A stretch of DNA of 6,186 nt from DASRSS01 sp035656335. Its GTDB lineage: Bacteria; Actinomycetota; Actinomycetes; Mycobacteriales; Jatrophihabitantaceae. The notes beneath the pieces were generated by a model that had not been told where the DNA came from, made no database searches, and saw nothing but the letters and a program-made list of their open reading frames with translations. Below are positions 1-4,433 of this stretch, piece after piece. The number at the start of each line of letters is the position of its first letter. The first letter of the stretch is position 1. The position numbers and the translations under genes were made by a program. The stretch is taken from assembly GCA_035656335.1 (NCBI GenBank), contig DASRSS010000287.1, positions 1 through 6,186 of the forward strand. Direction: 5' to 3'.

Positions 1-399
1 GCTTCCGTTCCGTGAGTTCCTTGGCGGGTTCTCACAGAGCTTCACGCGATGGCCCCTCGCCGTCCGTGACCGACACGGTCACGATCACGAGGAAGCCGAC
101 TTACACCACCCGGCGGGACTCTCCCCATGTGCCGAATTGGCCGTTCGGATGCCTACGCTAATCGAATGCTGTGATCGCTCTGCCCGAGTTCACTTGCCTA
201 GCGGGAGTGGTCGCGCTGGGTATTCCTAGCACATGGCCCCCAGAGGGCGAGGGAACGCTGCACAGCGCACATTCGCCTTCGCCCGTCGCGATGCAGCTTC
301 GCGTTCCGTTCCGAGATCACCGGGCCTCGCCCCCAATTTGTCGAGCCTTGGGCGTCACTAAATCTCGTCAGACCAGTTTGATGTCCCACGGACCACCGA
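1..399. other. Intergenic region without a convincing gene
   Basis: No reading frame here looks like a gene. The frames that stay open lack the third-position G/C bias of the rest of the window and translate to low-information peptides. Base composition is visibly less G/C-rich than the genes. The region contains a perfect 19-nt dyad (65-83), a stretch at 98-126 that resembles the ends of IS256/Mutator-type elements (a guess from memory), a 10-nt direct repeat TTCCGTTCCG at 3-12 and 304-313, and a weak stem CCCAA/TTGGG (332-336 with 348-352) that could lie in the 3' untranslated region of the minus-strand gene ending at 400. It may be an old insertion site or the flank of a gene left of the window. 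Confidence 0.6.
65..83. repeat. Perfect 19-nt inverted repeat (8-bp arms, 3-nt loop)
   Basis: CGTGACCG-ACA-CGGTCACG forms a perfect 8-bp stem with a three-base loop. No T-tract follows on either strand, so it is not a classic intrinsic terminator, though G/C-rich actinobacterial terminators often lack one. It could instead be an operator or a terminator for a gene left of the window. Confidence 0.6.
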
Positions 400-924
400 T
401 CAGCTGCCATCAAGACCAAAGTGCCTTCGGTGTTTCAGGTCGGCGATGGCGCGCTGGCGGTCCAGGCGTTCGATGCGCGCGAGCAGGTCGACCTCCGCGC
501 GCAGGGCGCTGTCCAGCGACGTGGCGCTCTCGCGCAGCAACTGCCTGGTCCGCGCGACGTTCTCGGCAGCGCCGGCGCCGAGGCGGTCCAGCTGCGCGCC
601 GGACGCCTCGACCACGCGCAGCTGGGCGGTGAAGCCGTCCACCGCCTGCCGGTACGGGGCGGCGGCCGCGTTGCCGCCGTCGGCCGCGGCGCCGTCCGCG
701 GCACGTTGCGCGACGGCGCGGGCGTCCGTGATCTGCTGCGCGGCCGCGTCCAGGAGCTGACGCTGGTCGCGCAATGCCCGGTCCAGCGTCGCAGCGTCGA
801 CGACGGCAGCGCCCAGGCTCGCCTCGACGGCGCGCTGGTCACGGCGGATACGGCTGATCGCGTCGACCAGCCGGTCGCGGGCACTGCCGTCCGGATCGCG
901 GCGGCGCCTGCCGAATCCGCGCAC
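400..924 (-). CDS. Hypothetical helical coiled-coil protein
   Basis: A 174-residue protein that I do not recognise as a named family. It opens with a basic patch (RGFGRRRR, residues 2-9) and is then almost entirely helix-forming. Two Ala/Arg/Gln/Glu/Leu-rich segments (about 15-77 and 91-166) are separated by an Ala/Gly linker (about 78-89). There is no signal peptide, membrane segment or cysteine. The pattern suggests an antiparallel helical hairpin or coiled coil in the cytoplasm. The GTG start lies 3 nt after the stop of the upstream TetR gene and in the same frame. The AGGAG that overlaps that stop is too close to be an ordinary Shine-Dalgarno site, so translation is probably coupled. Together with the TetR gene it likely forms a bicistronic unit. 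A PspA-like stress role is conceivable because clgR is nearby, but length and sequence do not establish it. Coding status is supported by strong third-position G/C bias. Confidence 0.8.
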   Translation of the reverse strand: MRGFGRRRRDPDGSARDRLVDAISRIRRDQRAVEASLGAAVVDAATLDRALRDQRQLLDAAAQQITDARAVAQRAADGAAADGGNAAAAPYRQAVDGFTAQLRVVEASGAQLDRLGAGAAENVARTRQLLRESATSLDSALRAEVDLLARIERLDRQRAIADLKHRRHFGLDGS

Positions 925-927
925 TCC

Positions 928-1596
928 TCAGGCGGTGCGCGCGGAACTGTCGGCCGGGGCGGCAACCGGCGCGGCGGCCGGACCGTCCGGCAGGCCGACC
1001 AGCAGGATCGCGAGGTCGTCGGCGATCGTGGCCGTGTCGGCAGGGCTGAGTACGAACGAGGCCAGCCAGCGCAGCACGAGGTCCGTCCCGCCACGGGACG
1101 CGCGCGCGAGGGCGGTGTCGACGCCCTCGCGGGCCAGCTGCCAGCCGCGCGCGGCCGGGTCGATGGTGCCCAGGCGGCTGAGCGTGGCGGGTTCGAGCTG
1201 CGCCAGCGCGCGCAGCACCGGGTGCTCGCTGAGCGCGTTGGCGGCGGCCGCTAGCGCGTCGGCGAGCGGACGGTCGGCCAGCGCGGAGCTCAGGCTGGCG
1301 ACCTCGTCCTCGAGCAGCGCGGCGAGCACGGCCTCGCGGGTGCGGAAGTGGTTGTACAGCGTCGCCTTGGCGACGCCGCCGGCCGCGGCCACTTGGGCCA
1401 TGGTGATCTTGGTGCCGCTGACCTCGACGGCGCGGCGCGCGCCGTCGAGCAGGGCGGCGCGGGTGCGTCCCATCGCGTTGCCGGCCCGCGAACGGGTGCC
1501 GGCCTCACGCACCGGGGCGGACGACGTCAGCTGCGGCTCGATCGTCGTCGGACGGAACAGCGTGTCGAACAGCGGGTCCTTTCCAGCGGCTGCCAT
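928..1596 (-). CDS. TetR/AcrR-family transcriptional regulator
   Basis: A 222-residue one-component repressor-type regulator. The N-terminal DNA-binding domain spans about residues 44-95. Its helix-turn-helix, ITMAQVAAAGGVAKATLYNHF, runs from residue 64 to 84 and carries the family hallmark TLYNHF followed by R-x-REAVLAALL. The C-terminal helical part (about 100-205), normally the ligand and dimerisation domain, is divergent, so no ligand can be named. The protein ends in an Ala/Pro-rich tail. I chose the ATG at 1596 because a TACCTT hexamer sits 6 nt before it, as expected for a leaderless message. A TTG at 1611 and an ATG at 1473 (residue 42) are alternatives. The 43 residues before the DNA-binding domain are an unusual extension but have strong coding bias. 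The coiled-coil gene follows after 3 nt, so that gene is the most likely regulatory target apart from the regulator itself. Confidence 0.92.
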   Translation of the reverse strand: MAAAGKDPLFDTLFRPTTIEPQLTSSAPVREAGTRSRAGNAMGRTRAALLDGARRAVEVSGTKITMAQVAAAGGVAKATLYNHFRTREAVLAALLEDEVASLSSALADRPLADALAAAANALSEHPVLRALAQLEPATLSRLGTIDPAARGWQLAREGVDTALARASRGGTDLVLRWLASFVLSPADTATIADDLAILLVGLPDGPAAAPVAAPADSSARTA

Positions 1597-1602
1597 GCCC
1601 GC

Positions 1603-1608
1603 AAGGTA
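1603..1608 (-). promoter_or_regulatory. Candidate -10 element of the TetR gene (leaderless)
   Basis: On the minus strand TACCTT fits the actinobacterial -10 consensus TANNNT. It is followed by GCGGGC and then the ATG, which would place transcription initiation at the A of the start codon. No convincing -35 is visible and there is no Shine-Dalgarno sequence, which fits a leaderless transcript. Confidence 0.4.
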
Positions 1609-1620
1609 CAACCGGGTGCC
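1605..1620. promoter_or_regulatory. Candidate TetR operator (quasi-palindrome)
   Basis: GGTAC-AACCGG-GTGCC is an imperfect palindrome (GGNAC-N6-GTNCC) that overlaps the candidate -10 of the TetR gene, where an autorepressor would bind. Its left part, GGTACAAC (1605-1612), recurs inverted as GTTGTACC at 1695-1702 in the same intergenic region. Binding is inferred from position and symmetry only. Confidence 0.25.
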
Positions 1621-1644
1621 GACAGATCCGGGACAGCGCGCAGT

Positions 1645-1680
1645 GCGGCGTGTCAGGTCGTGACGGTTGGGGCTGGAGCG
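1645..1680. repeat. Imperfect direct repeat, copy B (intergenic)
   Basis: This stretch matches 1708-1741 at about 29 positions over 34 with three small gaps. Shared blocks are GCGGC, TGTCAGG, GACG, TGGGGC and GAGCG, in the same order and orientation. The other copy contains the 3' end and stop codon of clgR, so this one looks like a degraded duplicate of the clgR terminus. Confidence 0.45.
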
Positions 1681-1707
1681 ACTGCTGGGACCGCGTTGTA
1701 CCGGGCC

Positions 1708-1741
1708 GCGGCTGTCAGGCCGCGACGTGGGGCAGCGAGCG
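1708..1741. repeat. Imperfect direct repeat, copy A (clgR 3' end)
   Basis: This partner of the 1645-1680 repeat covers the last codons of clgR, its TGA stop and a few bases beyond. On the minus strand both copies contain a CCTGACA block, preceded by GTCGCGG in this copy and GTCACGA in the other. Confidence 0.45.
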
Positions 1742-2071
1742 CACCTGCGGGCCCGCTGAGTCGCCGATCGGCGCGGTGCTGATGCGCGCAGACCCTGATC
1801 CCGGGATCTTCGCGAGCCGGCCGACGTGCGCCAGCTTCTCCTCGCGGCGCAGCGTGGTGCTGACCTCCGCGAACAGCTCGGACAGTTCCACGTCCAGGGC
1901 GGCGCAGATCGAGGCCAGCAGCTCGGAGGACGGCTCCTTCTGGCCCCGCTCGACCTCGGAGAGATAGCCCAGGCTCACGCGCGCGCTGGACGAGACCTCG
2001 CGCAGCGTGCGGCGCTGCCGCAGGCGCAGGCCACGGAGGGTTTCACCGACCACCTGTCGAACCACCGGCAT
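1715..2071 (-). CDS. clgR: ClgR-type XRE transcriptional activator
   Basis: A 118-residue helix-turn-helix regulator of the ClgR family, which in actinobacteria activates the clp protease genes, lon and itself. The XRE domain covers about residues 7-65. The stretch TLREVSSSARVSLGYLSEVE (22-41), continuing into RGQKEPSSELL, is the family signature, with SLGYLSEVERG forming the recognition helix region. The C-terminal tail is polar and ends in HVAA. Streptomyces ClgR is known to be degraded by ClpP through its terminal alanines, so this ending suggests the same control. The start is the ATG at 2071: GGGAGGG (2079-2085) lies 7 nt upstream, whereas the ATG at 2089 would put that ribosome-binding site inside the gene. 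A ClgR-box match lies 88 bp upstream. A possible terminator separates the gene from pgsA, so it is probably its own transcription unit. Confidence 0.93.
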   Translation of the reverse strand: MPVVRQVVGETLRGLRLRQRRTLREVSSSARVSLGYLSEVERGQKEPSSELLASICAALDVELSELFAEVSTTLRREEKLAHVGRLAKIPGSGSARISTAPIGDSAGPQVRSLPHVAA

Positions 2072-2078
2072 TGGTCCA

Positions 2079-2085
2079 CCCTCCC
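2079..2085 (-). promoter_or_regulatory. Ribosome-binding site that sets the clgR start
   Basis: GGGAGGG on the minus strand, 7 nt before the ATG at 2071, is the strongest Shine-Dalgarno sequence on that strand of the window. It decides in favour of the shorter start over the upstream ATG at 2089. Confidence 0.85.
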
Positions 2086-2112
2086 TCATCGTGTGCGGTA
2101 CGCGGACTACTC

Positions 2113-2118
2113 ACGTTA
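2113..2118 (-). promoter_or_regulatory. Candidate -10 element of clgR
   Basis: TAACGT on the minus strand fits TANNNT and would start transcription near 2106. No good -35 is present, which is usual for activator-dependent promoters. The ClgR box would then be centred near -60, a typical activator position. Confidence 0.35.
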
Positions 2119-2158
2119 CCGGGCGCGACCGCCGTGGGTGCGGCTACACCGGTTCGTC

Positions 2159-2172
2159 CGCTGACAGCGAAC
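2159..2172 (-). promoter_or_regulatory. ClgR box upstream of clgR
   Basis: The minus strand reads GTTCGC-TGTCA-GCG, a full match to the motif I recall for Streptomyces ClgR (GTTCGC-N5-GCG). Its core CGCTG-A-CAGCG is a perfect dyad. It lies between the possible pgsA terminator and the candidate clgR promoter, so positive autoregulation is the straightforward reading. I saw no other full match while scanning the window by eye. Confidence 0.7.
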
Positions 2173-2179
2173 ACAACGC

Positions 2180-2207
2180 GCGAGGCCGTCCGAGGATTCC
2201 CCGGGCC
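2180..2207 (-). terminator. Possible terminator hairpin after pgsA
   Basis: GAGGCC (2180-2185) can pair with GGCCTC (2202-2207). An alternative inner stem pairs CCGAGG (2188-2193) with CCCCGG (2197-2202) with one mismatch. The hairpin begins 11 nt after the pgsA stop. There is no U-tract, so termination is uncertain. Confidence 0.4.
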
Positions 2208-2218
2208 TCAGCGGGGGG

Positions 2219-2905
2219 TCAGGGCCGGGTGCGCTCGCGGGACGTGCGGCGCAGCGTGGTCGCGCGGTTGACGTAGTCGGCGCCGGTGACCAGGGCGACC
2301 ACGATCGCGGCGATCATCACGACCCAGGCGGCGTCGCGGAGCCAGCCCCAGGGGGGCAGCACGAACAGCCCGATCGCGACCGTCTGCAGCAGCGTCTTGA
2401 GCTTGCCGCCGCGGCTGGCGGGCAGCACGCCGTGGCGGATCACCCAGAACCGCAGTCCGGTCACGCCGACCTCGCGCACCAGGATGACGATGGTGACCCA
2501 CCAGGGCAGCTCGCCGAGCGCGGACAGCCCGATCAGCGACGCGCCGACCAGGGCCTTGTCGGCGATTGGGTCGGCCAGCTTGCCGAACTCGGTGATCAGT
2601 CCGCGCCGGCGCGCGATGTCCCCGTCGAATCGATCAGTCACGCAGGCAACGGTGAAGATCGCGGCCGCGACCAGACGCCAGGACGTCTCCTTGCCGGTGC
2701 CCGCGAACAGCGCGATCAGGAAGACCGGGACCAGCACCAGCCGGAAGACGGTCAGCCCGTTGGCGATGTTCCACGCCGAGACGGCGTTGGCGGGCGTGGC
2801 GAGCGGATCGGTGCCGGGACCGGGGCCGGTTCCGGGACCGGCGCCGTGCCCGTGGCCGGAGCCGGGAGCCGGGCGGGCCGCTCCCCCGGTCGGCTGCGGC
2901 GTCAC
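2219..2905 (-). CDS. pgsA: Phosphatidylglycerophosphate synthase (CDP-diacylglycerol-glycerol-3-phosphate transferase)
   Basis: A 228-residue integral membrane enzyme that makes phosphatidylglycerophosphate from CDP-diacylglycerol and glycerol 3-phosphate, the committed step to phosphatidylglycerol and cardiolipin. The complete CDP-alcohol phosphotransferase motif D-x2-DG-x2-AR-x8-G-x3-D-x3-D is present with D91, D94, G95, A98, R99, G108, D112 and D116. NIANGLTVFRLVLVPVF (46-62) is the usual N-terminal start of the catalytic core, followed by several hydrophobic helices (about 53-69, 76-90, 120-150, 171-186 and 192-208). The GTG at 2905 overlaps the rimO stop as GTGA and is the only plausible start after that stop. 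It adds a Gly/Pro/His-rich extension of about 40 residues ahead of the core. No strong ribosome-binding site is visible, which fits coupling to rimO. Other CDP-alcohol transferases share the motif, but the next-to-rimO context and core sequence favour PgsA. Confidence 0.92.
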   Translation of the reverse strand: MTPQPTGGAARPAPGSGHGHGAGPGTGPGPGTDPLATPANAVSAWNIANGLTVFRLVLVPVFLIALFAGTGKETSWRLVAAAIFTVACVTDRFDGDIARRRGLITEFGKLADPIADKALVGASLIGLSALGELPWWVTIVILVREVGVTGLRFWVIRHGVLPASRGGKLKTLLQTVAIGLFVLPPWGWLRDAAWVVMIAAIVVALVTGADYVNRATTLRRTSRERTRP

Positions 2906-4329
2906 CACGGCGCGCCGTCGATCCGCGCGGTCAGATCGACACCCTCGGATCCGGTGACGATCGCGTTGACCAGCTGGCCACGTGTTGGCCTCCCAGCAGG
3001 GGAACACTCCGCGAAAGTGCCTGCTGCGGGGCCAAGTGTGGTCACCCCGTCGGTGTCCGGGCCCTGGTGCAGCGCGCGACCCACCAGCTCGTCGCCGTCG
3101 GACTCGACCAGCACCTCGACCCGCGAGCCGACGCGGTCCTCGGCGCGCTGGGCCATCAGCTCCTCGGCCAGCTCGCTGACCCGCGCGACCCGGTCGGCGA
3201 TCTCGTCGGCGTCGAGCTTGCCGTCGAACCCGGCCGCGTCCGTCCCCTCCTCGTCGGAGTAGCCGAACACGCCGACGACGTCCAGCCGCGCCTCGGTGAG
3301 GAAGCGTTCCAGCTCGGCGAGGTCGCTCTCGGTCTCGCCCGGGAAGCCGACGATCACGTTGCTGCGCGCGCCGGCGTCCGGCACGAACGAGCGCGCCCGC
3401 GCGAGCAGCTCGAGGAACGCCTCGGTCGAGCCGAACCGCTTCATCCGGCGCAGCACGCTCGGGCTCGAGTGCTGGAAGGACAGGTCGAAGTACGGTGCGA
3501 CGCCGGGTGTGGTCGCGATCGTCTCGAGCAGGGACGGACGCAGCTCGGCCGGCTGCAGGTACGAGACCCGGATCCGCTCCACGCCGTCGACCGCGGCCAG
3601 TTCGGGCAGCAGCTTCTCCAGCGCGCGCAGGTCGCCGAGGTCCTTGCCGTCCGACGTCGAGTTCTCGCTGACCAGGACGAGCTCGCGCGCGCCGCTGTCG
3701 GCCAGCCAGCGCGCCTCGGCCACGATCTGCTCCGCCGGACGGGACACGAACGAGCCGCGGAAGGACGGGATCGCGCAGAACGAGCAGCGCCGGTCGCAGC
3801 CGGAGGCCAACTTCAGGTACGCCGTCGGGGAATCGTCCAGGCGCTTGCGGGCGGCTCCGGTGGGCAGCCAGGCGTGGCCGGGGACCGCGATCTCCTCGGC
3901 CGCGGCCGGTCGGTGCGCGGGCGTGACCGGCAGCAGCGTGCGCCGGTCGCGCGGGGTGTGCGGCGCGACCGGTCGGCCGGCCGCGATGTCGTCCAGCCGC
4001 GCGGCGATGTCGGCGTACGAGTCGAAACCGAGCACCGCGTCCGCCTCGGGCAGGCTGCGGGCGAGCTCGGCGCCGTAGCGCTCGGCCAGGCAGCCGACGG
4101 CCACCACCTTGCTGCCGCTGTCCGCGGCCGCGAGCAGGGTGTCGATCGAGTCCTTCTTCGCCGAGTCGATGAACCCGCAGGTGTTGACCACGACGACGTC
4201 CGCGCCGTCCGCGTCGTCCACCAGCTGCCAGCCGCCGGCGCCGAGCCGTCCGGCCAGCTCCTCGGAATCGACCTCGTTGCGGGCGCATCCCAGCGTCACG
4301 AGCGAGACCGAGCGGGAGGGGGACGACAC
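2902..4329 (-). CDS. rimO: Ribosomal protein S12 methylthiotransferase RimO
   Basis: A 475-residue radical-SAM enzyme that methylthiolates a conserved aspartate of ribosomal protein S12, using two [4Fe-4S] clusters. The N-terminal UPF0004 domain has its three cluster cysteines at C15 (LGCARN), C51 (NTCGF) and C80 (VGCLAE). The radical-SAM triad is C178, C182 and C185 in GCDRRCSFCAIPSFRG. SFQHSSPSVLRRMKR (284-298) and IVGFPGET (326-333) are typical of the family. A linker of about 50 residues (118-165) joins the first two domains. The C-terminal TRAM domain spans about 398-470, but residues 429-452 are encoded by an imperfect palindrome with unusual codons and look like an insertion. D227 sits where I expect tyrosine (S-x-Y-G). 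The GTG start lies 6 nt after a TAACCT hexamer, suggesting a leaderless transcript. pgsA follows with a 4-bp overlap. Confidence 0.95.
   Translation of the reverse strand: MSSPSRSVSLVTLGCARNEVDSEELAGRLGAGGWQLVDDADGADVVVVNTCGFIDSAKKDSIDTLLAAADSGSKVVAVGCLAERYGAELARSLPEADAVLGFDSYADIAARLDDIAAGRPVAPHTPRDRRTLLPVTPAHRPAAAEEIAVPGHAWLPTGAARKRLDDSPTAYLKLASGCDRRCSFCAIPSFRGSFVSRPAEQIVAEARWLADSGARELVLVSENSTSDGKDLGDLRALEKLLPELAAVDGVERIRVSYLQPAELRPSLLETIATTPGVAPYFDLSFQHSSPSVLRRMKRFGSTEAFLELLARARSFVPDAGARSNVIVGFPGETESDLAELERFLTEARLDVVGVFGYSDEEGTDAAGFDGKLDADEIADRVARVSELAEELMAQRAEDRVGSRVEVLVESDGDELVGRALHQGPDTDGVTTLGPAAGTFAECSPAGRPTRGQLVNAIVTGSEGVDLTARIDGAPW
2975..3044. repeat. Imperfect palindromic element inside rimO
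   Basis: About 70 nt folds back on itself. Pairing blocks are 2975-2981 with 3038-3044, 2985-2992 with 3028-3035, 2994-3000 with 3020-3026, and 3005-3008 with 3016-3019. This gives about 26 base pairs including two G-T wobbles, with a 7-nt loop at 3009-3015. It encodes RimO residues 429-452 with codons unlike the flanks (CTT, GCA, ACT, TGT, CCT, GCT, AGG, CCA, ACA), and I cannot match these residues to the normal TRAM domain. It looks like a mobile palindromic (REP- or RPE-like) sequence inserted without breaking the frame. Single-copy or multi-copy status cannot be judged here. Confidence 0.7.
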
Positions 4330-4433
4330 GCAAGAAGGTTACCCGCGTGCCGGTCGCGCCCTGACCGCAGCGGCGTCGCCATGATCACGCCGACGGTGCA
4401 ACACTTCGCCGGTCCAGATGCGTCGCACAGGAT
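4330..4433. promoter_or_regulatory. Divergent promoter region between rimO and the sigma gene
   Basis: This 104-nt gap must hold the promoters of both flanking units. On the rimO side, TAACCT (4336-4341, minus strand) lies 6 nt before the GTG. On the sigma side, GCAAC (4398-4402) and CGTC (4421-4424), 18 nt apart, resemble the GGAAC/CGTC elements of ECF-type promoters and would start transcription close to the GTG at 4434. Autoregulation by the sigma factor is a tentative inference. Confidence 0.45.
4336..4341 (-). promoter_or_regulatory. Candidate -10 element of rimO (leaderless)
   Basis: TAACCT on the minus strand fits TANNNT and is followed by TCTTGC and the GTG start. The transcription start would fall on the first base of the start codon. 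No ribosome-binding site or clear -35 is visible. Confidence 0.45.

Noticed and set aside
1..399. A possible tRNA or structured RNA in the gene-free stretch
   Set aside because: I looked for T-loop-like GTTCRA sequences. Those found (near 143 and 189) lack paired arms and an acceptor stem.
198..419. A 73-codon minus-strand frame after the coiled-coil gene
   Set aside because: No ribosome-binding site, no codon bias and no recognisable features; it also overlaps the 3' end of the gene at 400.
171..632. A plus-strand frame starting MIALPEF, whose first bases resemble the sigma-factor start at 4434 (GTGATC...CTGCCCGAG)
   Set aside because: Similarity stops after about 18 bases, the peptide shows no domain, and it runs into the antisense of the coiled-coil gene. 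Probably coincidence.
421..1254. A 277-codon plus-strand open frame opposite the coiled-coil and TetR genes
   Set aside because: The minus-strand frames have a clear TetR domain and better codon bias. The plus-strand product is low-information.
2072..2218. A cinA gene between pgsA and clgR, as I recall from some actinobacteria
   Set aside because: The gap is only 147 nt and holds regulatory sequence with no coding frame, so cinA is not here.
2219..4333. A 704-codon minus-strand open frame spanning rimO and pgsA
   Set aside because: Only its last 228 codons are real (pgsA). The upstream part is a shifted reading of rimO, full of Arg/Gly/Ala, while the rimO frame has all cluster cysteines and domains.
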